Positions 11,514 to 22,727 of a stretch of 64,000 nt of DNA are shown here, one piece after another. Below the pieces are notes generated by a model. It saw only the letters and a list, made by a program, of their open reading frames with translations. It was not told the origin of the DNA and searched no databases. Made by a program: the position numbers and the translations under genes. Source of the stretch: Melampsora larici-populina 98AG31 (Eukaryota; Basidiomycota; Pucciniomycetes; Pucciniales; Melampsoraceae); NCBI RefSeq assembly GCF_000204055.1, contig NW_006768786.1:608873-672872 (forward strand), given 5' to 3'. How positions within the stretch are numbered: the first letter of the stretch is position 1; each line of letters opens with the position of its first letter.

Positions 11514-12402
11514 AACACTGTGAAAATAATGGGTTTCTCCCTAGCAAAAAATGATTGCATTTTTGGAAAAATGATTGACAAAAAATTGTACCTGGAATTG
11601 TGGGCCCAGTTGTGGCCCAAAACGCTTGGAAAAAGATCTGGAGAGAGATACAACGCTCTTTGTCCTGCAATGTTTTTTTGGGGTTGCTTAAAGCCTCATA
11701 CTCAGCATGAACCCAGCAAGCAATTTTTAATGTTTTTACCAGCTTTTTCCCTCTCAAAGAAGTCCAAAAAATGCGGAAAAATCAGGAGAGATCAGAAATC
11801 CCCTTTGTGATGTGTGGTGTTTTTTTCGGATTTTTTGATGCCTTTGTATTGGATACATGCAGGTTAGAACATTGAAAGTCTACCAAATAAAGTTCAAATG
11901 CATTTTGGTTCACAGGGGCATCAAAATTCCACACACTGTCTCCAAACCATGTACAGATGATCTTGCATCCTTTGTTGTGCTGCAAAATTTTTTCTGGGTG
12001 GTTTTGGAGCCTTGTACATATGGCAGTAGCGTTTAAGTACCTAAAATTACACACATGTGATGACTTGCATACTGAGCCAGAAAAATTCTGAAAAAAACGT
12101 TCAACAAAGGGGATATTGTCCTCCACTTGTAATTTTTTTTCAGATTTTTCTTGTCAATATTGAAGGGTGAATTTAGTGCTTTGGTGCTGCATATTTATGT
12201 GTTGTTCCACAAAAATTTTGAACATCACCAAACTGAGTGCTAGAATTTTTTTACAATGACCAAAATCTCCCAACTGGAAGAAAATAGCACATTTTGCCCT
12301 ACCAGATTTTTTCAGATTTTTTGGGCCAATATCAAGCAAGGCATTTTAAATGCTAGAATCAATCATTTTTTGCCATGGAAAAACACATTATTTTGGCAGT
12401 GT
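11514..12402. repeat. Foldback element with ACACTG termini
   Basis: The left end (ACACTG, then AAAATAATG and GCAAAAAATGATTG) is matched in reverse complement by the right end (CAATCATTTTTTGC, CATTATTTT, CAGTGT). The arms are imperfect, about 60 bases or more. The 890-bp interior has no convincing gene. The flanking duplication is unclear, possibly TA. Confidence 0.5.
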
Positions 12403-12667
12403 AATAAACTCCAGTGGGCCTTTGCCCCACAGGCTTGTATGTCAGATCAAGCGGAATTGGCAAAGGTATTTTTGAATGGACAAGCTGAAAAATGTAGGGA
12501 AGATCTCAATTGTTTTTGTTTGACAACCTGGTATGCTTGTCAAAGTGTGCAAACAGTCTGAAGCAGCAAAATCTACAGACAGCCAGCTTCATTCATCTAT
12601 GGTGATGACCTGTCATTCAAGCGCATGATTCTCTTGTTTTTTCTTGGCTACTTATGACCATTTGTTC

Positions 12668-12825
12668 AATGTGAGTGTTGCACTGCCAGAATAGATGCCT
12701 CGGGTTGAGAAATCCAAAGCATCATTGGAGGCAAATCCTTGGACAGAACTTGTCCAAGGTTTTGCATCCGAGGATACCTCAGATTTTTTAATCCAAGGTA
12801 AATATGTTGGTAGTGTTGGCATGTG
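12668..12825. repeat. Imperfect hairpin repeat
   Basis: The centre is a near-perfect palindrome (CCTTGGACA, five-base loop, TGTCCAAGG near 12737-12760). Less perfect pairing extends about 60 bases each way. It looks like a small foldback element. No duplication was recognised. Confidence 0.4.
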
Positions 12826-12989
12826 GCCAAGCAACAACACAATGAAGGTTTTGATATGGGAAAGATTTGTTGCGGGTGGTGACAACTTCCTGAATTTGGC
12901 ACTCATCATTTCACAAGACACATCCATTCCATTCATGGATCAATTATGAAACTTACAAGATCTAATTTCCCAGATCTTCAAGAAGAGTC

Positions 12990-13160
12990 ATATTATATTT
13001 TAGGAAATTTTTCCAGAGGGCTTCTGGTGTTCTGGAAAACACACAAAGTGGGGCAATTGCAGTTGCAGAGCACCAGAATGCCAGAACACACCAAAAAAAT
13101 GTTTTGGTGTTCTGGAAAAAGTTGTGTGGCAATTTCCAGAAGGCCCTTCCTGTGTTTTGT
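12990..13160. repeat. Hairpin repeat with TTCTGGAA motifs
   Basis: CTTCTGGTGTTCTGGAAAA and its reverse complement (TTTTCCAGAAC and CACCAGAA) recur within about 150 bases, resembling the interior of the element at 4040-4298. This is probably a diverged relative. Confidence 0.35.
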
Positions 13161-13853
13161 TAATATCAACATTTTTCATTTTTGTAGAGTATCAAATGGA
13201 AATATCAATGTACCCCATCCTCAGAGCAAAACAGAAGATGAAATGAAGAAAGGTGACAGACATGCCGTGGAAATCCTGGATGGATGTTTTCACATGGTAT
13301 TTATGTGCATGGAGATGTATGACAATGTCATCAAAACATAGAAATGGCCATATGATATGTATGTTACTGAATACTTGGATTAAACAATTAGCCTGGAAGT
13401 TTAGTAAATTCATTTCTACACCTTAAAATGTCTCTCTTTGGAGGAGCTCCATGTTAGCATGGTACATATTGGGACTGTTCTAGAGCACCTCACTGGTGTT
13501 GAAACTTTGCAACTATGTATATTGCAACTCCATCAATTGATCCAACTAGATATATCAGCCCAGCATATTTTCCTTACAATTGGTTGATACCCCTGATTCT
13601 TCTGGCAGACAGTGTGTCACAGGTACTAGAGGCAGTCTGATCCAAGATTGATGTCAAACAGGATTTCAACACTTCAATGATGATGACCAAACAATCACAT
13701 GTTTTCTGGCTGTTTTTTATCTTGACATGAGCTTTTAATGTTTGAAAATTTGACCTTTTCCAATCATTGATGATCACTGAAAATTCTGTTTTCTTCAGGG
13801 AGGTCTTAGCCTCTATGAGTCCTATAGATCTATCCAAGAGGGAAGAAGAATTA

Positions 13854-13968
13854 TGGGATACAAATTTAAATCTAGGAGTTTTTCCCAGTTTCCCAGTTTT
13901 TGTTTTTGGCTGTATTTTGGGAACATGGGAAACTGGGAAAAAACTCCCAGATTTAACTTTGTATCCCA
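13854..13968. mobile_element. TA-flanked MITE, TIR TGGGATACAAA
   Basis: The left arm TGGGATACAAATTTAAATCT is followed by a GTTTTTCCCAG block, and the right arm is its near-perfect reverse complement ending TTTGTATCCCA. TA precedes and follows the 115-bp element. Only a short loop separates the arms. The termini resemble TGGTATACAAAT at 4040. Confidence 0.7.
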
Positions 13969-14299
13969 TAAATGTGCAAAGCTTCTGGAGTAGGTTTGGA
14001 AGGAATTCTTCCAGCCCTCCGCTTGTGGATCTCCTGCAAAACTTTGAAGCCATCATTGAGTTCACAATGCAGCTTGTGCAGATGATAGACTCATGCCAAT
14101 GGACAAGTGGTGGTCTACTATGACATATGCTGTCAGAGGTTTGTCCCACTATGCAGACCACCTTTCCAATATGGTGCTCTTTTAACAGGTCAAGCTTTGA
14201 AAGAACACAAGTTGTTCTGAGTAGGGCTAAAGGAGAACACGGGTGTGTTGACAAAGAAAAGCGCCTAATGGTACAAGAGACAAAGTTAAGAATAAACAA

Positions 14300-15620
14300 G
14301 AAGAGGATCTACAGACCAAATTTACAAAAGTGTGGCAAGTGAACATGATGCCCATAGAAAGAAGCAACATAATTTCAGGGAATTGGAGATCTCTAACTTG
14401 AGCACCATCATGATGAGTGTTTTTTATACCTGAGAATAGTGTGAATAAATTAAAAAGACAAGAGAGCTGGGTAACTTTAAGATAGATAATTGTATCAGAC
14501 ATAGAAAACCACTGGTTGAAGATCTGTTTAAAGATCTTATATGATACTCAGCCATGACTCCTTGGGATTGTGCACAAAAAACTGGACATCACTTCTTCTA
14601 AACAATTCTTCAGCTTTATTCTATTGAAACCCACAAGGTTCACCAATAATAATGATGCTGAGGTGGACTTCAAATCCATCTATGTGAAACAACTAAATTT
14701 TCATTTTATTTTATCACATGTCACATTTTCACTGCAACCAATCAGGCCACCTTGTGCAAGTCGTCATCCTTCATGGAGCTCAAGTGTGGATGGGATCTGT
14801 GTCCACTGATGCTGTAATTCCACCTGAAGGGATGTTATCTAGCCCAAAATTCTCATATTCTTGTATCTACATTTGAAAATTGACCCCAAAGTCCTCTTTG
14901 AACTTCAAGTACACCAAAATGTACACAGATCATCTTGACCATCTATTCATGAGAGAGATTGGTGTCTGCCATACATACATACACATATAACTTAATGAGG
15001 AGTAGAACACTCAATGTGGCTATATTGTTAATTAATGCCCTCATACCAATATCATATTTCTCCCCAGGCTGCAGATCTGACATGAACTCTTTGGAGCAGA
15101 GGCAAGATATGAAGTATCAACTTACTGCCTTCATGGCAAAAAGACAACGGAATCCAGATTTATATCAACAATTTTGAGTCGAGTGACATAGATGCTCATT
15201 GGTTTGGATGAACCCACCCCATGCCTACGTCACCCAAGAACGACAAGCTTAGTCTTCTACCGATAACCGCTCAAACTGATCATTCAAATGTATGGACCTC
15301 CTCAAAAGATGCCATGAACATATCTATGGTGAAGTAACTCAAGCATTCCCAATCAAAATTCAAAGCAAAAAAAACAATCATCTCAAATATCCACAAAGCA
15401 AAAAAAAGAATGCTGCAGCACTAGAGAGAACAAGAGAAATAGAGAATGAATGAATGAATGAACGAGGTAAAGAAAAAAAGAACGATGAATGACGCCTTTC
15501 TATGGCCGGACTTATTGAACAATTTTTACGCTTATAAGTAGTTAAGAGTTTTGTATGATCACAAGCGATTCTTGAAATGAGATTTGTTCATTTTCTACAA
15601 CAACACATACAGCACCTCTT
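14300..15620. other. Gene-free stretch
   Basis: Only short open frames without domains are present. The distal part (about 15200-15653) is the probable 3' untranslated and intergenic side of the J-domain gene and contains a GAAT microsatellite near 15445-15465. Confidence 0.35.
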
Positions 15621-15653
15621 TGGGTCCATTGTGATCCCATAGGTGAACAAGGT

Positions 15654-17313
15654 TTATCGATCATGAATATTTTGACGTCTTGCTTCCTCACGGATAGCTT
15701 GGTTCCAAGCAGCTCGACCTGCATCATTAGATTGTAAACGCAAATCACAAAATACCTGGTGGAAAAATTTCAGCGTAAGACAAGGTTGTTAGTTATATAC
15801 ATTTAAGATCACATTGACCAGTCCAAGAAAGTCTTCAGAGGGACCAAGACAAAAAGATGATTGCACGTACCTCTAACATCTTCGTTTTGAGCGTCTTGAT
15901 AGTCTCCTGCATTCGAATTTCCTCGGCTGGGTCGACTTCCTTTTTGGTCTCATTACTACTGCCTTCTGGGCCCCCATTTACCTTGGCTACCGCGTCCTCG
16001 CTCTCGAGACTGAGCCTTCGACCGTTCTGTGAGCTTGCATCGGCGTGTAGTATCGGGTAAAGATCGTTGTATATCATCTTCACCACTTCCGTATTGGCGA
16101 GTGTAGAATATTGCTGGGCTCGATCAAGTAAAGGCATGATGGGGGCCATCAGTTGTCCGACGTTTTGAGTCTTGTCTAAATCCGCTGGAGGTGGGTACCG
16201 AATGCCAGCAAGTTGAGTGGCAATACACGAGCAAGCAACAAATATCTGGCGAAGAAGGGCGATGTGTTCGAAAATGGTTCGGTTGGGGAAGATGAATGAT
16301 AGCAAGCTCGAAACCCATGTCGTGGCAGTTGAGGTAATGAGTGAAAGTTCAGCGGCAAATATACAAAGTAGGACCGTCCAACGCCACTATCCAACGATAT
16401 CCAAAGTCGCATCAGTGTGAAATTAAAGTCATGGATTGAATAACCAAGTCGACTAACAAATGCACCGGGATCGGTCTTTCGAAAAGTGCCTATGAGTGAA
16501 AGTGAGGCAATGGTGAATGTGTAGAATGGCGCCAATAGCTTGAGCCCTTCCATGAGAAATTCTCGAAGTGTGGCGCAATTTTTCCAAGTAGCGATCACGG
16601 GACCAAACCTGATAACAAGCCAATAGGATCAATACCATGATAAGATGGGACAAGTGGGCAAACAGGGAGATTCAAATTTTAACAGACCGATCATAGGCCC
16701 ATCGCTTCGTTCCATCACTGAGAGTCTCATAGGCCTCTCGCATCCCGATGAATTTTGACTCGATTTCACTCTTCCACTCCAAGACCTCCTCTTCACTACC
16801 TAAGTTGGAAGGCGGATTGAGCTTATCAGGGTGGAAAGCTTTGGCCAATTTCCTCCAATGTGATTTGAAACCAGAATCATCTATTTGTCCTTCAGATAGA
16901 ACCGGAGTTGAATCGATTACTTTATTTTGGGTGCTGGGAAACGGTAAATTAGAAGCGATTGAATTAGATCGAAGGCCAAGAGTTGAGTAATGATTTGTCC
17001 CGGCCTGCTTGTAGTATGTACTAAGGACTGTGTAAACTAAATAGAGTATGATAACACAAGCATGAGCCATCGTTCGATGTCTTTTGAGGTGATTGGTCTG
17101 TTCCGCTTTATGAATCTCATAGATCGGATCAAAGACTGGCTTTTGGTTGGCATCAGTCGGCTGAGGTGGCAAGGGCTTTGGCCGATAAGAAGGCCTTAAT
17201 CGGTAGAATGCCCCAAGTGCGAAAGAAGACATATAACCTGGCAGGAACCACCAGGCGAAGAAATTAAATACGGGACTGAGGTCGCCCAGACGAACAAGGA
17301 ACGCCGACGACAT
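15654..17313 (-). CDS. Membrane J-domain (DnaJ-like) protein
   Basis: Four exons (17313-16688, 16608-16396, 16306-15871, 15755-15654) join in phase to give 458 residues from the ATG at 17313 to a TAA. The first exon has a hydrophobic N-terminal segment (FNFFAWWFLPGYMSSFALG) and a second membrane stretch (ACVIILYLVYTVLS). A J domain follows with the HPD motif (AKAFHPDKL) that stimulates Hsp70 ATPase, ending in EAYETLSDGTKRWAYDR. Exons 2 and 3 add further hydrophobic segments (LLAPFYTFTIASLSL, IFVACSCIATQLAG), and the C-terminal region is charged and helical. The architecture fits an endoplasmic-reticulum or other organelle co-chaperone. The exact orthologue was not recognised. Confidence 0.85.
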
Positions 17314-17716
17314 TATCCGGAATGGTTGTATTCCCGAGACCTACGGGGTTCAAATAGACGAGGTTTACCATTGCAGAGCATCGATAATCAAATAGTTAGT
17401 TCCTGATGAAAGATACTGAAAGTGGATTGAGGAGTGAAATTAATCCCATCAGGCCGACAAGTTGCCAGATTTTGTTATCATATATCCAAGATAGATGAGC
17501 GCCGAGTTATAATGGCGATTTACAGTACAGCCCCGAGACAGAACTAATCACAAAGACTGTCATAAGTGACAATCCATCGAACAATGGGGATTGATATCAT
17601 CCCCAATCCTTGCCGAACATGAAAGACTATGTCACAATAAGCAGTCTACAGGAATTTGAATCCAGTCACCTCCAATGTAAGCCATTCATCCATCTTGATC
17701 AGACTACTGAGTCTCT

Positions 17717-18330
17717 CAAGTCGCAAGACTGAGGACCATCTTACATGAGATGGTCGCAATGGCATGAAGGTTGATATACCCTCCTGGTACGAGTTGATTT
17801 GCATCCCGTATTTCCATTCCGTGGCCACCTGAAACAAGAGTGATGATCACTGTAACATGAGCTCTGCAGAAAGCAGTTCAAGATCAGGCTTAGCTGGCTA
17901 GAGGGCGACCTGATGAATCATTGATATAAAAACCAAATGAAAAGGTCTTCGAAATATAAGCTCTTGCCTTTGCGAATGTCGCGGAAGATGAAGCTATTCT
18001 TCCGAATCGCCAATGTGTGAGAACACAATAAAGAGCTTTAATGCCAACTTGTATGTTTTCAACCGAGAATGGCTCGATCAGGCTCTTGAACCGCATATAC
18101 TGGTCTCCTGAAACGTCGACGAGAAAGTGTTTGAGAACAAGATAGAATACCATTCGAGCGGTTCGAAAACTTGATGGGTCAACATGATGATAAATCTGCG
18201 TCTTGCCTTACGATCATGCAAATCCTTTAAAACTTCATTCGATGACGAGAAGGATGGACCGGGAAAAAGACGTTGAAAGATGAGAATGAGAGGAATTCGA
18301 ATTGCGAGAAAACGGCCCAAAGGCAATAGA
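17717..18330 (-). CDS. Possible small multi-exon gene, unrecognised
   Basis: Consensus splice pairs (gtaagg...tttcag at 18211-18108, gtcgcc...tttcag at 17909-17829) join three open segments in phase. They give a protein stretch that includes KDLHDRDQYMRFKSLIEPF, then ALYCVLTHWRFGRIASS and MEIRDANQLVPGGYINLHA. A gtaaga site near 17745 could add another exon before the stop at 17717-17719. No start codon was located. The upstream part contains a hydrophobic run (RIPLILIFQRLFPGP). No family is recognised. The reading rests on splice logic only. Confidence 0.3.
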
Positions 18331-18339
18331 CGACCAGTA

Positions 18340-19353
18340 AGACCAAGATTGGGTCGTCAACCCGTCATTGATCAAAGCCTGAGCAGCAGGTTCGGAATGC
18401 AGTTAAGATCTAAAGACAAATACGTCAATCTGACCCAACAAGGGCACATGTCCTTTGGATCTCGACCCTTTTACTATATAAAACATCATGTGGGGTGTTT
18501 ATGAAAAGATAAAAACAGAGAGCGTCTTACAGAAGATCGCGTGGGTTATGAATCAGATATCGTCAATAGAGTGTCGGTTCCGTGTCTGAGGAAGTGTCGA
18601 TGATGATGTTTTCGAATTTTTGAGTTTTGAAGGTGTGTGCTGAGACCAAGACGTGGAAGGATTGTCAACTCGCAAAAGGGTGAGTGTTGAGTGTCGATGC
18701 CAAGAATTGAGTTGTAATACAGTCAAGTACATAGTCAAAAACGATCAAAAAATATGTGTATATCGATTTCAAATCACCTGGATATAAGGCTACATACCTC
18801 TATGTAGTATAACCAGAAACCAATACAGGGGGTGAAGACTCACACACACTTTCCTGTGGTATCGTCAGACGGGTGAGCATCCTAAACGCTTGAAGGTTGT
18901 GAACGCGATTTCACCCACAAAACACGAGATTGTTCAGGTCAATCGAACTGAGATCACTATGCGAGGATGACAAGGGTTTACCATCGTCGCACTGCAGAGG
19001 ATTGCTGCTACAAAGCCTGAGCACCTAGAAATCGAAACCTGATCAGTGATGACACCTGATTTTGTTGCGGGACGATCGAAGACAACGCCTGCCTTATAAG
19101 GCTTGCTTTGTTGACTTTCATGAGGTCAATCAGCATCAACGGTAACGTAGGAGAGGGGATCCTTGATTCCAGCATATCGGGTCATGATTCACTCCAGACA
19201 ACCGGAGACTGAATTAATGAAGGTGAGCTCTTCATCGCCGTTTTTGATGAAACCACACTACAACCCGATCTTTGACTCTAATAATCATATGCCGAGCATT
19301 TTCTTTTCTTACTTTGCACTGGTCACTTTTCATCCAACTCTCATCATTCAATC
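18340..19353. promoter_or_regulatory. Intergenic region upstream of the GH76 gene
   Basis: No convincing exon was found. The region separates a minus-strand candidate gene from the plus-strand GH76 gene and presumably holds both promoters. No specific binding motif could be assigned. Confidence 0.3.
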
Positions 19354-21153
19354 ATGCTTTTTTTGCGACATCTTTCTACCTTTCTCCTTTGGCAGGCATC
19401 ATCGGCCCAGGCGGCCTCATACTCCCCAACGTTGGATGTCACAAACCCAGCCCAAGTTTTCGCTGCGACGACTCAAGCGCTTCAGAACCTTTTGACTTAC
19501 TACACACCCACTCAAGTGAGTGAAATTTGTCATTTATTTGCGGGTGCTTTCAAAACCGCTTCGCTTAACCAATGAGTTACGCCTATATTTTCTGATTATG
19601 TAGAGTGGAGTGTTCTCTCAAGTACAAACCCCATGGCACGAATCTGGTATGATTTGGGGTATGTTCTTTGATTATGCAAAATGGACAGGCGACACACAAT
19701 TCTTGGAGCTTGTCACAGATGCTCTCGTCAATATTTCATACGTGACTGAACAGTGGGTTCATGTTCCTCTACTTGCTCAGCTGCTCAGCTCTTGGGCAGT
19801 GCCAAGGTTTCAAGACTGACTGAAGTTGAATATCTTAGTGATTTCTTGGGTGGGAATGCAGTTAGCGTGGTCCAGACCCTTTTGGGAGTCTGGAACGATG
19901 ATCTACTATGGCCAAGTCAAGTGAGTCATCTCCTTTACAAATCATACATCGAGAATAGCTCTGATAGATGGTTCTTTCTTTAGGCAGGTGATTGAGCTAT
20001 TCTACCCTTTCGTCATTGGAATTGATCGTCAGCGCGAGACTGAACCTTTTTCTGCTCACCTCGTTGCTAGCCGTAGGAGGAGCAGAGGTGTTTGGTCCAA
20101 ATGCTATCATGCCTCGTTCCAATGGTGACTGGATCTCACTGGCTACCAAAACTTACGACCAGACTGGAGTTGAAACTGATGACAAATGCGGAGGTGGGAT
20201 ATATTGGGTAGGCGTCCTCGTCTTCTTTCAAAATAACGGAAAGATATCTCATCTTTTCGGGTATACCTGGTACAACGTCTCTCTTCCAGTCTCGCGATCG
20301 TGGGTCTCCGTCAGGCGTATACAAGTCTCTCATCACGCAGATTGAATTCATCTCACAAGGCGCTAGAAACTATCTGCAAACCAAAAATGAAACAGCATTA
20401 GCTCAATCGAAGCAGGTTCTTGACTGGATAATGTCTTCCGGTCTTGGAAATTTGAATACAGGCGAGCTTCTTGACGGAATGCCGAGTAATAACTGCCAGC
20501 AATTCACAAAAACGAGTTGGAGTTACAACTATGGACAATTGATTGGATCGCTGGCTTGGATGAATCTTGCAACTAAGAATCAAACTTATTTAGACATGAT
20601 CTCTCCTTTCTTTGACTACTCTGTGAAGCTTTTTGCTCCGACTGGCGTCATTACTGAGCTATGCGAAGCTGATGTATCGTGTAATAGAGACCAGCAAGGC
20701 TTCAAGGCAATCTATGCTCGGAACCTAGTGTATGTTTATCGGCAGACAACTAATGCGACTATTAAGGATGCCATTCAGAAGATGATCGACGCCTCAGTAA
20801 ATGCAATGGTCAGCAATTCTTGTGATAAGCAGTGGAACTGTGGGGGAAATTGGACGACAGACACTCAGCCTGTGAAATACATTCGGTCTCAGGCTGTCAG
20901 TGCCGCACTCTTGGTATCAGCAATCGGAATCCATGGTAATGCTTCGGCTGGATTGCTACCTGATGTCCATTCACAGGCATTAGCAGCTAGTGCAAACACG
21001 ACTGGTTCGGTATCTTTCAAAGCTACGGGATCATCCAAAGACAAAGCGAAGAAAGGCACATCCGCTAGCCTCAAAATGGGCTCTTCAAGGCAGCGTCTCC
21101 TCAGTTTAAGCTGTTTATTGGCAGCGGCACAAGTTTCAATACTCATGTACTGA
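19354..21153 (+). CDS. Secreted GH76 protein, Dfg5/Dcw1-like, probably GPI-anchored
   Basis: This matches fungal GH76 alpha-1,6-mannanase-like proteins (Dfg5/Dcw1), which act at the cell surface to attach GPI-anchored mannoproteins to wall glucan. Exons 19354-19515, 19604-19752, 19839-19920, 20071-20207 and 20290-21153 are supported by splice sites. A 4-base micro-exon (19984-19987) between the third and fourth keeps the frame and gives about 465 residues. A signal peptide (LFLRHLSTFLLW, ending near SAQA) is followed by SGMIWGMFFDYAKWTGD and the catalytic Asp pair in WNDD (about residues 124-125). Then come DDKCGGGIYW and TSWSYNYGQLIGSLAWM. The C-terminus is Ser/Lys-rich and ends in a hydrophobic tail (LLSLSCLLAAAQVSILM), as expected for GPI attachment. 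The exon 3/4 junction is the uncertain part. Confidence 0.85.
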
Positions 21154-22727
21154 TGTATTTTGACCCGTTACGCTGACATTGTTATCCCATTCTTATATTA
21201 CTCTTGCTCATGTGCACAACTGGCTTCTTATATTGGAACTTATTGAGTCATTTACCAGCTATCTTAATTTGTACCTTCAATCCACAGGATGGTTTGCACA
21301 TTGATTGTTCAAAACAACCATCTATCTTTCGGATTCCTCATTTCATCAATTGTTTTGTTTTGTCGTTTGTTATGGAAATTCATGTAATCACGGTCATGAT
21401 TCAAACTTGATCCCAGATGTTCATATGGATCTGGTTATAAAATGAAATCTTAACCTTTCTATAGCCAAAACATCAACTTGGAAACAATATGATTTGATTC
21501 TGAGAGTATGCTCTATATCACTCAGAGAACGGGATTGAGATGTTACAGGGTCACTTGGGTCAATCGAACAGCTTCCTAGTACAATGGAGAACATTTTTTA
21601 TGAAGATAAAGTCGGGCTATTGATTAGAGTAGTTAAAGTCCAAGCCATGAAGAGATAGTATAGCCATCAGGATTGGTGGGGTATATCCTATTGTCAATCG
21701 CAATCTGGGTGAATATGGTTTTTGGCTGGCACAGAGAACTTGCATACACAATAGAACATGATAGGTCATAGAGATACAGTGACATCCGTCTTGAGAGTTT
21801 GTACAATCTAGTCCACAACGTCCATTTTACTACGGTCATCATGCACACACGCTTTTTGTCCCAACTTAACACGAGGCCCAAGCCAATTTACTGGAAATAT
21901 GCAGGTATGTACATTGTACATCCTATTAGCAAAAGACCCACACAGCATGCATAATGTAAACCGCACCTTTCTTCAAAACTGTAAATAACATAAAAATCAG
22001 TGATCTCTCTACATTAATATTGTGCATGCAAATGGAACTGCATCAAGGTGGTTTTGTAACAAAAACTTTTCAAGTCAAGGATTGGATTTGGATCTTCATG
22101 AACAAATCAAAGGTGAAAAAATCACAGTATGACTCAAAAGATGCGTTCAGAAGGAGTGAACTGCAGATCACTTGATTGAGATGATTTTAAAAAAATAGTT
22201 CAACTTCAACTCAGAAAAAAACTTTGCCTAATTGACGTGGAATTTCTTTTAGGTTCATCCACATGCATTTGTAATCAAATCTACAGATGAGCAATAATTT
22301 ATCTGTCCCAACCTTGGTCAAGAAAAATCACAAATTTAGTCTCTTTTTGACTTCTTTGTATTCATGTTTTCGAACTTTGGTTGCTTCATATAACTAACGA
22401 AATCTAATTTAAATTATTGTACTCACACAAAAAAATACCAATAAAGACAAACAGAAATCTACCCCAGATTCTTCGCTCACTTATGATCACATACATACAC
22501 ATATATATATATCTAATCAACCCTGATTAAAAAAAGGTTAAAAGAAAACCATAAACATAAACACAGTGACACCTTATGGAAGATAAAAAAAATCACACAA
22601 CGACCAAAAGAAGATTATTCCGAAAAGAAAGAACAATTATATCACCAAGACAGAAAACAAAGTGAATTACAAAAAGAAAAAGAATGGATTTGATGATTGA
22701 TGAAATGTAAGAAAATGTAGAATAATT
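21154..22727. other. Intergenic region between converging GH76 and INO80 genes
   Basis: Both flanking genes end here, so it holds two 3' regions. A short AT/TA microsatellite lies at about 22497-22515. No gene was recognised. Confidence 0.4.

Noticed and set aside
13574..14299. Minus-strand 241-codon frame
   Set aside because: It includes a complete TA-flanked MITE and shows no recognisable domain or splice context, so it is probably chance.
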